Positions 19,346-28,365 of a stretch of DNA of 64,000 nt are shown one piece after another. Numbering within the stretch: the first letter of the stretch is position 1; each line of letters begins with the position of its first letter. The translations under genes and the position numbers were made by a program. The DNA lies in contig NZ_JAMJEZ010000005.1 of NCBI RefSeq assembly GCF_023544715.1, positions 1 through 64,000 on the forward strand, written 5' to 3'. The notes under the pieces are model-generated. The model was not told the DNA's origin, made no database searches, and worked only from the letters and a program-made list of their open reading frames with translations. Origin of the DNA: Pseudomonas eutrophicaquae. Its GTDB lineage: Bacteria; Pseudomonadota; Gammaproteobacteria; Pseudomonadales; Pseudomonadaceae.

Positions 19346-20059
19346 TCAGTCGCGCCGCACCGGCTGGGCCATGATCTCTTCAAGGCTCAGGCCGGTGAGG
19401 TCGTGGATGGTGCGCCACAGGTAGTAGAAGATCCCCAGCATCATCAGCAGTGAGGGGATGGCGATCATCGGGTAGCTCAAGAGGTTCATCTGCGCCAGCT
19501 CCGCATTGAACGCTTCGCTGCCGGCGGGGCTGGTGACCAGCCAGCGAGCCAGAATGTAGTTCATCGCCGAAGAGAAGAAGAAGGTGCCGCTCAGCGCGTA
19601 GGTGGCGTGCAGCAGGCGCCGGTCAAAGGCGCTGTGCTGGCCGTGCGCCTCCAGATGCTGCTGGATCAGATCGACATTCAGCACCGTGCGGTTGTAGAGC
19701 AGAGTGTGCACCAGCGGATAGCGGGTGCGGGTTGAGCCGATCACCGCCAGACCGATCAGCCCGGGAATCGCCGCCTCCTTGACCGCCAGCCACTGCGGAT
19801 CCAGCTGCAGCAGGCCGATGCCACCGGTCAGCAGCACGCTGACCAGCCCGAGCAGGGCGATGAAGTTGAATTTGCGATAACGCACAAGCTCGAACGCTCC
19901 CCAGCCCAGCGGGAAGGCCAGCGCCAGCAGCAGCGCCTGATCGGCGCCGAGCCGTTCGGGACTGCTGAGCTTCATCAGGATCAGCGAGGGCAGGATCAGG
20001 CTGACCAGCAGATCGATCAGCGGGCGCGGTTTGTGGGTCGGCAAGGCGTGGGCAGTCAT
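19346..20059 (-). CDS. VC0807-family membrane protein
   Basis: The 237-residue protein has about six hydrophobic helices (LIDLLVSLILPSLILMKLSS, LLLALAFPLGWGAFELV, FIALLGLVSVLLTGGIGLLQL and others). This matches the uncharacterised VC0807 family, including its LILPSLILMKLSSPERLG start. Function is unknown. I chose the ATG at 20059 because the conserved hydrophobic start follows directly; the frame extends upstream without similarity. It is transcribed convergently with hemH; an inverted repeat at 19304-19334 between them lacks a T tract. Confidence 0.75.
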   Translation of the reverse strand: MTAHALPTHKPRPLIDLLVSLILPSLILMKLSSPERLGADQALLLALAFPLGWGAFELVRYRKFNFIALLGLVSVLLTGGIGLLQLDPQWLAVKEAAIPGLIGLAVIGSTRTRYPLVHTLLYNRTVLNVDLIQQHLEAHGQHSAFDRRLLHATYALSGTFFFSSAMNYILARWLVTSPAGSEAFNAELAQMNLLSYPMIAIPSLLMMLGIFYYLWRTIHDLTGLSLEEIMAQPVRRD

Positions 20060-20231
20060 CGTGATCTTCAGCACATTCAAAGAGGTACTGAGGATAATCG
20101 CCTGGCCGGCGCAGGGCGATAGCCCGTTGGTCGACGCAGGCGCCGCGCCCCCCCTTGCCGATGGCTGGCCGTGGCAGGTACCGTGCGCGCCCCGCCTGCC
20201 ATCCGGCAGGCTCTGCCGTAGAGTTTTTCGC

Positions 20232-20786
20232 ATGTCGGTCGATCTGGTGCATATCCAGCAGGTGATAGACGAGGCGGACTGTCTGTACCGCGCCGAGGCA
20301 CTGGACGCGGCGATCCGCCGCATGGCAGGGCAGATCAGCGCCGAGCTGGCCGGCACCCAGCCGCTGCTGCTCTGCGTGATGAATGGCGCGCTGGTGTTCG
20401 CCGGCAAGCTGCTGCCGGAGCTGGCCTTTGCCCTGGAAGTCGGCTATGTGCATGCAACCCGCTACCGCGGCGCCACCGAGGGCGGCGAGCTGCACTGGCT
20501 GGCCCGCCCGCCGGCGGATCTGGGCGGGCGCGAGGTGCTGATCCTCGACGACATCCTCGATGAGGGGCATACCCTGGCGGCGATCCGCGAGGAGTGTTTG
20601 CGGGCCGGAGCCCTGCGGGTGCGCTGCGCGGTGCTGATCGACAAGCAGCATGCGCGCAAGGCCGCTGGGCTGCAGGCCGATTTTGTCGGCCTGTACTGCG
20701 AGGATCGCTACCTGTTCGGTTACGGCATGGATTATCAGGGCTACTGGCGCAACGCCCCGGGCATCTTTGCGGTGCGCGGCCGCTAG
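20232..20786 (+). CDS. Hypoxanthine-guanine phosphoribosyltransferase
   Basis: The enzyme salvages hypoxanthine and guanine by transfer to PRPP. The 184-residue protein has the PRPP-binding motif EVLILDDILDEGHTL at about residues 97-111, the MNGALVFAGKLLPEL loop and the C-terminal GLYCEDRYLFGYGMDYQGYWRN. The ATG at 20232 starts MSVDLVHIQQVIDEADCLY; upstream in-frame sequence is not family-like. It is divergent from the VC0807-type gene with 172 bases between them. Confidence 0.92.
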   Translation: MSVDLVHIQQVIDEADCLYRAEALDAAIRRMAGQISAELAGTQPLLLCVMNGALVFAGKLLPELAFALEVGYVHATRYRGATEGGELHWLARPPADLGGREVLILDDILDEGHTLAAIREECLRAGALRVRCAVLIDKQHARKAAGLQADFVGLYCEDRYLFGYGMDYQGYWRNAPGIFAVRGR

Positions 20787-20789
20787 GCT

Positions 20790-22523
20790 TCAGTGCTGCT
20801 CAGGCGCCGCTGGCTCGGCCGTGGCATCCAGCCAGCGCAGCGCCTTGTGGCGCGCCTGGGGCAGGGTCTGCACGTAGGCCAGCCGGGCGTGGCGATGGAT
20901 GCCGGCGCGGCGCAGCTGCAGGCGTACCTGTGAGCTGCTGCCACTGAAAATCAGCCCGACGCCCTGCTGGTGATAGTCGCGCAGCACGTTTTCCAGCGCG
21001 CTGATCGCGGTCATGTCCAGCATCGGCACTGCGCTCAGATCGACGATCACCACCCGCAGCCCCGGGGTGAAGCGGCGCAGCGCATTGAGGGCCTTTTCCG
21101 CCGCGCCGAAGAACAGCGGTCCGCGGATCGCATAGGCCGCCACCGCCTCCGGCAGCTCGCCGAGCAGCTCACGGAACTGACGAGGCAGCGGCGCGGCGGA
21201 GGTCAGGGCGCTCATCTGGCGGATGAACAGCCCGGCGGCCAGCAGCAGGCCGACCCCGACCGCCAGCACCATGTCGAAGGCCACGGTCAGCACCAGACAG
21301 GTGACCAGCACCAGCACATCGCTGCGCGGGGCAATGCGCAGGGTGTGCAGCACATGGGGCACCTCGGCCATGTTCCAGGCCACCATCAGTAGCAAGGCGG
21401 CCAGCGCGGCCATCGGCAGGTAGCTGAACAGCGGGGCGAGCAGCAGCATGGCCACCAGCACCACCCCGGCGTGGATGATCGCCGCCAGCGGCGAGAAGGC
21501 CCCGGCACGCACGCTGGCCGCGGTGCGGGCAATCGCCGCAGTGGCGGTGATGCCGCCGAACAGCGGGGCGATCAGGTTACCGAGCCCCTGGCCGATCAGC
21601 TCGCCATTGGAGTCGTGCTTGCTGCCGCGCATACCGTCAGCCACCACCGCACACAGCAGCGATTCGATGGCACCGAGCATGGCGATGGCCATCGCCGGCG
21701 CCAGTAGTTCGCGCAGCAGGGCCAGGCTCAGCGGGGTGGCCCCTGGCAGATCCCAGGGCCAGGCGAAGCTCGGCAGGTACGGCGGGATGCCGGCCTGGGT
21801 GATGCCCTCGTGGGTGTAGCTGAAGCGTTCGCCCAGGGTAGCGACCCCGAGTCCCACATTCTCCAGCGCCAGTGCCAGCAGGGTGCCGACCGCCAGCGCG
21901 GCCAGATGCCCGGGTACGCGCGGCACCAGGCGTGGCCAGAGAATCAGCGTGCCGAGGGTCGCGAGCGCCACCAGCGCATCACCCATCTGCAGGCTGGGCA
22001 GGGCGCCGAGCAGATCGAGCATCTGCTCGGGGAAGTGACTGGCGCTGCTGGTGACCTCAAGGCCCAGCGCATCCTTGAGCTGTAATCCGGCGATCACCAC
22101 GCCGATGCCGGCGGTGAAGCCGAGGATCACCGGATAGGGTACGAACTGGATCAGCTTGCCAGCGCGCATCAGCCCCAGCGCGATCAGCATCACGCCCGAG
22201 AGCATGGTGCACAGCAGCAGGCCAGAGAGGCCATGCTGCTGGACGATTGGCAGCAGGATCACCACGAAGGCGGCGGTGGGTCCGGAGACGTTGAAGCGCG
22301 AACCGCCGGTCAGCGCGATCAGCGGCGCGGCCACCAGCACGGTGTACAGGCCGTGCTGGGGCGGGGCGCCGACCGCAATCGCCAGCGCCATCGCCAGCGG
22401 GATGGCGATGATGCCGACTGTCAGCCCGGCGAGCACATCACCGCGCAGGGCCTGGCGGTCGTAACCGACCTTGCGGGTGTGTCGCCAGGCGGTGAACAGC
22501 GAGAGGCGCGCAAACCAGGACAT
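20790..22523 (-). CDS. SulP-family anion transporter with STAS domain
   Basis: This 577-residue inner-membrane protein has about a dozen membrane helices in the SulP fold (DVLAGLTVGIIAIPLAMALAIAVGA and RFNVSGPTAAFVVILLP near the start) and a C-terminal cytoplasmic STAS domain (PLFFGAAEKALNAL, then VVIVDLSAVPMLDMTAISAL). SulP proteins move sulfate, bicarbonate or dicarboxylates; the substrate is not evident. The stop is 4 bases from the convergent phosphoribosyltransferase stop. Confidence 0.93.
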   Translation of the reverse strand: MSWFARLSLFTAWRHTRKVGYDRQALRGDVLAGLTVGIIAIPLAMALAIAVGAPPQHGLYTVLVAAPLIALTGGSRFNVSGPTAAFVVILLPIVQQHGLSGLLLCTMLSGVMLIALGLMRAGKLIQFVPYPVILGFTAGIGVVIAGLQLKDALGLEVTSSASHFPEQMLDLLGALPSLQMGDALVALATLGTLILWPRLVPRVPGHLAALAVGTLLALALENVGLGVATLGERFSYTHEGITQAGIPPYLPSFAWPWDLPGATPLSLALLRELLAPAMAIAMLGAIESLLCAVVADGMRGSKHDSNGELIGQGLGNLIAPLFGGITATAAIARTAASVRAGAFSPLAAIIHAGVVLVAMLLLAPLFSYLPMAALAALLLMVAWNMAEVPHVLHTLRIAPRSDVLVLVTCLVLTVAFDMVLAVGVGLLLAAGLFIRQMSALTSAAPLPRQFRELLGELPEAVAAYAIRGPLFFGAAEKALNALRRFTPGLRVVIVDLSAVPMLDMTAISALENVLRDYHQQGVGLIFSGSSSQVRLQLRRAGIHRHARLAYVQTLPQARHKALRWLDATAEPAAPEQH

Positions 22524-22615
22524 GCCGTGACTCCGTGTAATTTCCCCAGAAACGACAAGGGTAAGCGCTGGGCGACGATTCGACTATGCTGTGCACAAAA
22601 ACGCTGCGCCGCACC

Positions 22616-23212
22616 TTAGCCCAGCCAGCCGCTCAGGCGCATGGCATTCCAGGCCGCGTAGCCGGCCAGCGCGAGGAAGCACAGCGCGGCGATGCGGTGG
22701 ATCAGTGTCAGCGGCAGCTTCTCGGCGCTGAAGTGCCCGGCCAGCACCACCGGCACGTTTGCCAGCAGCATGCCGAGGGTGGTGCCGATCACCACCAGCC
22801 AGAAGTGCGGGTACTGGGCGGCCAGCATCACGGTGGCAATCTGCGTCTTGTCACCGATCTCGGCGATGAAGAAGGCGATGGTGGTGGTCAGGAACGGGCC
22901 GTAGCGGCGCAGGTGGGAGGCTTCTTCGTCCTCGTCGATCGAGTCGGGAATCAGCGTCCAGGCGGCGACGGCAAGGAACGAGGCAGCCAGCAGCCAGCTC
23001 AGGGTGGCTTCGCTGAACAGGCTGGAGACCCATTTGCCCAGTGCGCCGGCGAGAAAGTGGTTGGCCACGGTGGCGACCAGAATGCCCCAGATGATCGGCC
23101 AAGGCCGGCGAAAGCGGGCGGCGAGCAGCAGGGCGAGCAGTTGGGTCTTGTCGCCGATCTCGGCAAGGGCCACCAGGCCGGTGGGCACGAACAGCGATTG
23201 CAGGGCTTCCAT
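22616..23212 (-). CDS. TMEM165/GDT1 (UPF0016) family Mn2+ exporter
   Basis: The 198-residue membrane protein carries two copies of the signature E-x-G-D-K-T: ALAEIGDKTQLLALLLAARF near the N terminus and FFIAEIGDKTQIATVMLAAQ near the middle, each in a three-helix half. Family members export Mn2+ (or Ca2+) from the cytosol. Manganese is the likely substrate here because the leader contains a yybP-ykoY riboswitch, which senses Mn2+. The ATG at 23212 is the conserved MEALQSLFVPTGLVALAE start; an upstream open frame runs through the riboswitch and is not coding. Confidence 0.93.
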   Translation of the reverse strand: MEALQSLFVPTGLVALAEIGDKTQLLALLLAARFRRPWPIIWGILVATVANHFLAGALGKWVSSLFSEATLSWLLAASFLAVAAWTLIPDSIDEDEEASHLRRYGPFLTTTIAFFIAEIGDKTQIATVMLAAQYPHFWLVVIGTTLGMLLANVPVVLAGHFSAEKLPLTLIHRIAALCFLALAGYAAWNAMRLSGWLG

Positions 23213-23288
23213 CAGAGGTTCCAGAGGGGCGGGTCGGCAATGGCATGACACATGCTGCCTGCCCGCCCCGGGTCGGCAACCTGTGTCA

Positions 23289-23396
23289 TGAGTCTTGTCG
23301 AACCGGGCCGGAGCCGGGATGTGGGCGCCATGGTCTGTGGACCAAGTGTGTTGACGCGCACGCCGCCGAATCGCTCGGCGGCAGACTACTCCCTCA
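23289..23396 (-). promoter_or_regulatory. yybP-ykoY (Mn2+) riboswitch
   Basis: On the minus strand the RNA begins TGAG followed by GGAGTAG and ends with AAGACTCA, so TGAG pairs with CTCA to close helix P1 and brings together the two conserved loop strands (GGAGTAG and AAGA). Between them are a GCCGCCGA/TTCGGCGGC hairpin and a GGTC/GACC hairpin. The aptamer precedes the Mn exporter gene. The 76-base stretch between aptamer and ATG contains a TGACACA/TGTGTCA inverted repeat that may be the expression platform. Confidence 0.85.
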
Positions 23397-23407
23397 GGAC
23401 GGCGGGC

Positions 23408-23436
23408 ATTGTGCCTGCCGCCCGGACTGCCGGCAA
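23408..23436 (-). promoter_or_regulatory. Promoter of the riboswitch-Mn exporter transcript
   Basis: TTGCCG (23436-23431) and CACAAT (23413-23408) are separated by 17 bases on the minus strand. Transcription would start at about 23401, five bases before the first conserved riboswitch base, which supports the assignment. Confidence 0.55.
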
Positions 23437-23459
23437 GTTGCCGCTGCCATGGCGCGGGC

Positions 23460-24458
23460 TCAGCGCCGCCGCGCCGAGTAGATCCTGAAGCCATCCCGCT
23501 CGGCGAGCACCGTGCAGGGGCCGAAGTACTGCTCGATCAGTGGCGGGTAGCGCAGGAAGCTGTTGGCCACCAGCCGCAGCTCACCACCGGGGCGCAGGTG
23601 GCGCGCAGCCTCGCGCAGCAGCTGCTCGGTGGCCTGATAGTCGGTGTGCACCCCCTGATGGAACGGCGGGTTGCTGACGATCGCGGCCAGCTGGCGGGGC
23701 GCATCAAGGATGCCGCTGCCGATCAGTACCTCGCCCTGCAGGGCGTTGGCGGCCAGGGTCAGGCGGCTGCTGGCGGCGGCGAAGGCGTCCACATCCAGCA
23801 GGGTGACCTGGCTGTCCGGATAGCGCTGTTTGAGGGCTGCGCCGAGCACGCCGGCCCCGCAGCCAAAATCGAGCAGATCACCGTCCGGCAGCCCGTCGAG
23901 GTGTTCGAGCAGCAGGCGCGAGCCGGCATCCAGCCGGCCGTGGCTGAACACCCCAGGCAGCGTCACCACCTGCAAGCTGCGGGTGCCGATCGGCAGCGGG
24001 TAGCGGCTGGCCAGTACCTGGAGATCCGGGGCGGGGGGCGCCTGGTGGATTTCGACCTGCCAGAGCTGGCAGTGCCGGGCGCTGTCGAGCTTGCGGGGCG
24101 TGCCGAAGGCCGCCAGCTGACGGGCACCGCGCTCGATGCCGCCGCGCTTCTCGCCGACCAGATAAAGCACGCCGCCCGCCAGTCGGGCCGCGAGGCTGGC
24201 CAGCAGGTAGTCGGTCAGCTCGCGGGATTTGGGCAGAAACAGCACCGCCGCGCTCAGCGGGCCTTCCGGCGCGTCGGTGCCAAAGTGGCAGCGCTGCGGG
24301 TAACGGCTGTTCAGCGCGCTGTGGCTGTCCCACAGCCAGCTCCACAGCCGGGCGCCTGGCAGCTCATCAGCCAGGGTATCGACTGGGGCGCCGACCAGCA
24401 GCACCGGGCCGCTGAACAGGTCGCGCTGGCGCAGCAGCACTTCGCTTCGCGGGTCCAT
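23460..24458 (-). CDS. rsmC: 16S rRNA (guanine1207-N2)-methyltransferase
   Basis: RsmC methylates G1207 of 16S rRNA using SAM. The 332-residue protein has the two-domain RsmC layout: a degenerate N-terminal methyltransferase-like domain, and a C-terminal catalytic domain with [19 protein letters not shown] and the NPPF motif in [15 protein letters not shown]. The end [11 protein letters not shown] is also typical. RlmG has the same layout but is usually longer. The gene is transcribed alone, just upstream of the promoter for the Mn exporter. Confidence 0.9.
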   Translation of the reverse strand: MDPRSEVLLRQRDLFSGPVLLVGAPVDTLADELPGARLWSWLWDSHSALNSRYPQRCHFGTDAPEGPLSAAVLFLPKSRELTDYLLASLAARLAGGVLYLVGEKRGGIERGARQLAAFGTPRKLDSARHCQLWQVEIHQAPPAPDLQVLASRYPLPIGTRSLQVVTLPGVFSHGRLDAGSRLLLEHLDGLPDGDLLDFGCGAGVLGAALKQRYPDSQVTLLDVDAFAAASSRLTLAANALQGEVLIGSGILDAPRQLAAIVSNPPFHQGVHTDYQATEQLLREAARHLRPGGELRLVANSFLRYPPLIEQYFGPCTVLAERDGFRIYSARRR

Positions 24459-24561
24459 GGGATTCTCCTCGCTCAGGGGGCGGGCAGCTTAGGCAAAGCC
24501 GTCGCGCCAGGCAACGCCGGGTGCGGCGGCTGTTCGGCGCTCAAGTGGGCGGTGGGCTCGC

Positions 24562-25488
24562 TCAGGCGCGGGTGACGGCCTCGCGGTCTTCGTCACGCTG
24601 GGCATGCAGCGCGGTAAGGCGCAGATCCTTGGCCGCCCACAGGGCGTTGAGCCAGTGCTGGAACTGCAGGCGATAGGCTTCATCTTCCGTGTAACTGCGG
24701 CCGAGAAACTCCGCCGGGATCGGCCGCACCTCGATCTCCACCCATACCCGGCGCAGCCGGCCACTGAGCAGGTCAATGAAGCGGGGCTGGCCGTCCGGGT
24801 AGAACAGGGTGATGTCCACCAGCGCCTGCAGCTGCTCGCCCATCGCGTCGATGGCCAGGGCCAGGCCACCGGCGCGCGGGCGCAGCAGGTGCTGGTAGGG
24901 TGAGGGCTGCGCGGCGTGTTTTGGCGCGCTGAAGCGGGTGCCCTCGGCAAAGTTAAAGATCGCCACCGGCACGCCCTGTAGTCGCTGGCAGGCGCGGCGG
25001 GTAGTGGCCAGATCTTCGCCGTGCCGCTCGGGATGACGCGCCAGCCAGGCTTTGGAGCGGCGGCGCATGAACGGAAAATCCAGCGCCCAGCAGCACAGGC
25101 CGATCACCGGCAGCCAGATCAGCTCGCGCTTGAGGAAGAAGCGCAGCATCGGCAGCCGGCGATTGAGTACGCCCTGCAGCACCAGAATATCCACCCAGCT
25201 CTGGTGATTGCTGACCACCAGGCAACTGCCCAGCCCCGACAATTGCTCCAGGCCGCGCACGCGCCAGCGCCCCCGGCACAGCCCATGCAGCCAGGCGCTG
25301 TTGCCGGCGATCCAGGCGGTGGCGATGCCGCCCATCAGCTGGCGCAAAAGACGCTGCGCCGTCGCCGGCAGGGGCAGCAGGCGCAGCAGCGCCAGTGCGA
25401 ACAGCGGCCAGCACCACAGCAGGGTGTTCGCGGTCAGCCACAGGCTGCTCAGCAACAGGCGCAGCAGGGGGAGCGGATGGAGGGGCAT
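24562..25488 (-). CDS. PlsC-type acyltransferase (YihG-like)
   Basis: The 308-residue membrane-bound acyltransferase has a hydrophobic N terminus, the catalytic NHxxxxD box in VVSNHQSWVDILVLQG, and the acceptor motif IFNFAEGTRFSAPKH. The DFPFMRRRSKAWLARHPE segment is characteristic of the YihG branch of lysophospholipid acyltransferases. Its likely reaction is acylation of lysophosphatidic acid or another lysophospholipid at the inner membrane. It is divergent from slyD with 90 bases between starts. Confidence 0.88.
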   Translation of the reverse strand: MPLHPLPLLRLLLSSLWLTANTLLWCWPLFALALLRLLPLPATAQRLLRQLMGGIATAWIAGNSAWLHGLCRGRWRVRGLEQLSGLGSCLVVSNHQSWVDILVLQGVLNRRLPMLRFFLKRELIWLPVIGLCCWALDFPFMRRRSKAWLARHPERHGEDLATTRRACQRLQGVPVAIFNFAEGTRFSAPKHAAQPSPYQHLLRPRAGGLALAIDAMGEQLQALVDITLFYPDGQPRFIDLLSGRLRRVWVEIEVRPIPAEFLGRSYTEDEAYRLQFQHWLNALWAAKDLRLTALHAQRDEDREAVTRA

Positions 25489-25578
25489 CGGCAGGTCTCG
25501 TATGTCGGGTCGGGTCGCTTTCAGCGCGGTGGCCACGTAGAATCGCCAGCTTCTTCTACGCATTCAAGGTTCCAGACC

Positions 25579-26064
25579 ATGCAGATCGCGGCCAACACAG
25601 CGGTATCCATCGACTACATCCTGACCAACGAGAGCGGTGAGGTCATCGACAGCTCCGCCGGCGGTGCGCCGCTGGTGTATCTGCATGGCGCCCGCAACAT
25701 CATCGCCGGCCTTGAGAAGGCGCTGGAAGGCAAGCAGGTCGGTGACGAGCTGGACGTCAGCGTCGAGCCGGAAGACGCCTACGGCGAGTACAGCGCCGAG
25801 CTGGTTGCGGTGCTGCCGCGCAACATGTTCGAGGGCGTTGATCAGCTGGAAGTCGGCATGCAGTTCCATGCCTCGGCCCCCAATGGCGGCATGCAGATCG
25901 TCACCATCCGTGAGCTGGACGGCGATGACGTCACCGTCGATGGCAACCACCCGCTGGCCGGCCAGCGTCTGAACTTCAAGGTCAAGGTGGTGAATGTGCG
26001 CGCCGCCGAGGCCGAGGAAATCGCCCACGGCCACATCCATGGCGAGGGTGGTCACCACCACTGA
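25579..26064 (+). CDS. slyD: FKBP-type peptidyl-prolyl isomerase SlyD
   Basis: The 161-residue protein starts MQIAANTAVSIDYILTNESG and contains PLVYLHGARNIIAGLEKAL, the FKBP active-site edge, then an inserted chaperone flap (EPEDAYGEYSAELVAVLPR), and a short histidine-rich tail (AHGHIHGEGGHHH). SlyD isomerises prolyl bonds, acts as a chaperone and binds Ni2+ through the tail. Here the tail is much shorter and less Cys-rich than in E. coli. The GAGGGCATCGT inverted repeat downstream may end the transcript. Confidence 0.95.
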   Translation: MQIAANTAVSIDYILTNESGEVIDSSAGGAPLVYLHGARNIIAGLEKALEGKQVGDELDVSVEPEDAYGEYSAELVAVLPRNMFEGVDQLEVGMQFHASAPNGGMQIVTIRELDGDDVTVDGNHPLAGQRLNFKVKVVNVRAAEAEEIAHGHIHGEGGHHH

Positions 26065-26121
26065 AGTCATGCCTTTGGCGGATCGTCGATCCGGCCACTG
26101 TGCTGCTAAGCTTGTGCTTCG

Positions 26122-26152
26122 GAGGGCATCGTTCGCAGCGGACGATGCCCTC
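26122..26152. terminator. Inverted repeat between slyD and gpx
   Basis: GAGGGCATCGT (26122-26132) and its exact complement ACGATGCCCTC (26142-26152) form an 11-bp stem with a 9-base loop. It is followed by TGTCGTG rather than a T run, so it would be a weak or factor-assisted terminator for slyD. Confidence 0.45.
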
Positions 26153-26193
26153 TGTCGTGTCTGTCCGAAGAGTGCCTACGGAGCCTTGCGCCG

Positions 26194-26682
26194 ATGAGTC
26201 TGTTTCATGAGCTGACCCTCACTGCCCTGGATGGCCAGGAGCTGCCCCTCGCCCCGCTCAAGGGCCAGGTGGTGCTGGTGGTCAACGTTGCTTCCCGTTG
26301 CGGGCTGACGCCGCAATATGCCGGCCTTGAGCGGCTCTACCAGAAGTACCGCGAGCGGGGTTTCTCGGTGCTGGGCCTGCCCTGCAATCAGTTCGCCGCC
26401 CAGGAGCCGGGCAGCGATGCCGAGATTCGCGAGTTCTGCACCCTCAACTACGGGGTGAGCTTCCCGATGAGCACCCGCATCGAGGTCAACGGCCCCGGCC
26501 GTCACCCGCTGTATCTGCTGCTGGCGGGTGAAGGCGCGGAGTTCCCCGGCGAAATCACCTGGAACTTCGAGAAGTTTCTGGTCGGCCCCGACGGGCGAGT
26601 GCTGGAGCGCTTCTCGCCGCGCATTGCGCCGGAAGATGCACCCCTGGTGCAGGCGATCGAAAAGGCGCTGGCGGCGCTCTGA
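26194..26682 (+). CDS. Glutathione peroxidase-like thiol peroxidase
   Basis: The 162-residue protein reduces hydroperoxides using a thiol reductant. It has the peroxidatic cysteine in NVASRCGLTPQYAGLE, the second conserved cysteine in LGLPCNQFAAQEPG, and the tetrad tryptophan/asparagine in WNFEKFLVGPDG. Cysteine replaces selenocysteine, as in most bacteria, and such enzymes usually take electrons from thioredoxin. It is encoded convergently with cysZ. Confidence 0.94.
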   Translation: MSLFHELTLTALDGQELPLAPLKGQVVLVVNVASRCGLTPQYAGLERLYQKYRERGFSVLGLPCNQFAAQEPGSDAEIREFCTLNYGVSFPMSTRIEVNGPGRHPLYLLLAGEGAEFPGEITWNFEKFLVGPDGRVLERFSPRIAPEDAPLVQAIEKALAAL

Positions 26683-26689
26683 CGCCGCC

Positions 26690-27445
26690 TCAGCGCGTCT
26701 CGGCGGCCCGCCGCTCAAGGCCGCCTTCGCGCACCCAGAACACCGTGGCCCCGGCCACCGCCGCCGGCATCAGCAGGATGTTCAGGCCCGGCACCAGCAG
26801 CGCGCCATAGGTAACCCCGCCAAACCCGAGGCTCTGCCAGCGCTTCTCACGCAGCCAGGCCAGCATGCCGTTCCAGCTCATCTTGTGGTTGTCGGCCGGG
26901 TAGTCGATGTACTGCACCGCCATCATCCAGATGCCAAACAGCAGCCACAGCGGCGGTGCCAGCAGGTTCAGCACCGGAATCAGCGACAGGATCAGCAGCA
27001 GCAGCGCGCGCGGCAGAAAATAGCCGAGCTTGCGCAGCTCGCGGCCGAGGGTGCGGGGAATCATCGCCAGCAGCTCGCCGGTGCTGAACGGCGGGGCGAG
27101 GTCTTCGCCGCGCACCACCGCCTCGACCTTTTCAGCCAGAAAGCCGTTGAACGGTGCGGCGATCAGGTTGGCGACCAGGCTGAAGCCAAAAAACAGCATC
27201 AGCAGCACCAGCGTGACGAACAGCGGCCACAGCAGGTATTCGAGAAACCCCAGCCAGGCCGGCAGGTTCGGCATCAGGGCCTCGACCCAGCCGGAAAACT
27301 CGCGGATCGCCAGCGTGATGGTGGCGGCAAACAGCAGCAGGTTGATGAACAGTGGCAGCAGCACAAACAGGCGCAGGCCGGGCGTGAGGATCAGGCGCAG
27401 CCCCTCGCCAAGGTAGCGCGGGCCGCTGAGCAGGGCAGTGGACAT
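26690..27445 (-). CDS. cysZ: Sulfate transporter CysZ
   Basis: CysZ is an inner-membrane protein that brings sulfate in for cysteine synthesis. The 251-residue protein has the family start [30 protein letters not shown], the [13 protein letters not shown] motif and [20 protein letters not shown], plus about four long membrane helices. It is monocistronic as far as can be seen, with the next gene on the same strand beginning 62 bases upstream of it. Confidence 0.93.
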   Translation of the reverse strand: MSTALLSGPRYLGEGLRLILTPGLRLFVLLPLFINLLLFAATITLAIREFSGWVEALMPNLPAWLGFLEYLLWPLFVTLVLLMLFFGFSLVANLIAAPFNGFLAEKVEAVVRGEDLAPPFSTGELLAMIPRTLGRELRKLGYFLPRALLLLILSLIPVLNLLAPPLWLLFGIWMMAVQYIDYPADNHKMSWNGMLAWLREKRWQSLGFGGVTYGALLVPGLNILLMPAAVAGATVFWVREGGLERRAAETR

Positions 27446-27507
27446 GGGTTCAGCCTCCTTGAGCGGGGCTGAACCTTAGCATGTTGGTGCAGGCGGTTTG
27501 CAGCGGC

Positions 27508-27849
27508 TCAGCCTTTGCGGCTCAGCGGCAGGGCGGCAAAACGCACGCCAGCGAGCCCGCTGTGCATCAGGGCGCGAATGTTGGCGTGGTCGCTGCCCTC
27601 GGGGGTGGCCAGCACGCTGCGGTAGTGCTCGCCAAAGGCGCGCAGGGTTTCTGCATCGCTCAGCCCTTCCAGCAGGGCCAGTCCGAGCAGCTTGCAGGAG
27701 CCTTCGTTCTGCCCGGCGTTGCTCTGGGTGGCGCCGTTCTCGAACGGCTGCGGCTGGTAGTCGTAGTGTTCAGCGATAAAGGTCAGGGTCTGCGCAAAGA
27801 GGAAATCATCGCGCTGCAGGGCGGTGCGAAAATCGTTGAGGACGCTCAT
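27508..27849 (-). CDS. HopJ-family small protein
   Basis: The 113-residue protein begins SVLNDFRTALQRDDFLFAQTLTFIAEHYDYQPQPFENGA and continues NAGQNEGSCKLLGLALLEGLS, the full signature of the HopJ family. Despite the family name it is a widespread housekeeping-type protein and nothing here suggests a type III secretion system. The ATG chosen follows the natural end of similarity. It lies 143 bases downstream of folX on the same strand, beyond a terminator-like hairpin. Confidence 0.85.
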   Translation of the reverse strand: MSVLNDFRTALQRDDFLFAQTLTFIAEHYDYQPQPFENGATQSNAGQNEGSCKLLGLALLEGLSDAETLRAFGEHYRSVLATPEGSDHANIRALMHSGLAGVRFAALPLSRKG

Positions 27850-27945
27850 GCGGGGCAGCTCCGGATAGGGAATGGGGCGCCGATCATAGAAGGCCAGGCC
27901 GGTGCCGGCAAACCACGGGGAGCCTGGGCGACCGGCAGAAAGCAA

Positions 27946-27969
27946 GCAGCCCGGACCAGGCCGGGCTGC
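27946..27969 (-). terminator. Terminator-like hairpin after folX
   Basis: GCAGCCCGG (27946-27954) pairs with CCGGGCTGC (27961-27969) around a 6-base loop. On the minus strand it is followed by TTGCTTTCTG, a weak T-rich tail, 24 bases after the folX stop. It may end the folM-folE-folX transcript or only attenuate it before the HopJ gene. Confidence 0.5.
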
Positions 27970-27992
27970 GAGTTCAGCAGACAAGCGAGTGC

Positions 27993-28364
27993 TCAGCGGT
28001 GGCCGGTCAGGGTGATCGACACCGACTCGGCAAAGCGCAGCGCATGGGGCTTGTCGACCTCGACCTCGGCATAGCGCACCTGTGGATGAGCCATGACGAT
28101 ATCGAGGATTTCCTGGGTCATGCGCTCCAGCAGGGCGAAGCGGTTTTCCTCGACATGGCGGATGATCGCCTTGGTGATGGTGCGGTAATTGAGCGCCTGA
28201 TCGATGTCATTGCCCTGCACCGCCTGCTGGGCGGGGTAGAGGATGGTCAGGTTGATCAGCACATCCTGCTTGTTGAGGATTTCCTCTTCCTTGATGCCGA
28301 TGTAGGTGCGCAGGCACAGATCCTTGACGCGAATACGGGCCATGCCCGGTTCCAGGCGCGGCAT
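27993..28364 (-). CDS. folX: Dihydroneopterin triphosphate 2'-epimerase
   Basis: FolX converts 7,8-dihydroneopterin triphosphate to dihydromonapterin triphosphate. The 123-residue protein is of the FolB/FolX fold: [21 protein letters not shown] near the N terminus, [11 protein letters not shown] and [24 protein letters not shown] FolX assignment rather than FolB is favoured by the TYIGI and NKQ motifs and by its place next to folE and folM. The start at 28364 is 1 base after the folE stop; a second ATG seven codons later is also possible. The three genes form a complete route to tetrahydromonapterin. Confidence 0.9.
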   Translation of the reverse strand: MPRLEPGMARIRVKDLCLRTYIGIKEEEILNKQDVLINLTILYPAQQAVQGNDIDQALNYRTITKAIIRHVEENRFALLERMTQEILDIVMAHPQVRYAEVEVDKPHALRFAESVSITLTGHR

Positions 28365-28365
28365 C

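Noticed and set aside
27508-27849. Type III secretion effector
   Set aside because: The HopJ family name suggests an effector, but the protein is a common chromosomal one, no secretion genes or hrp-type promoter are nearby, and the context is pterin metabolism.
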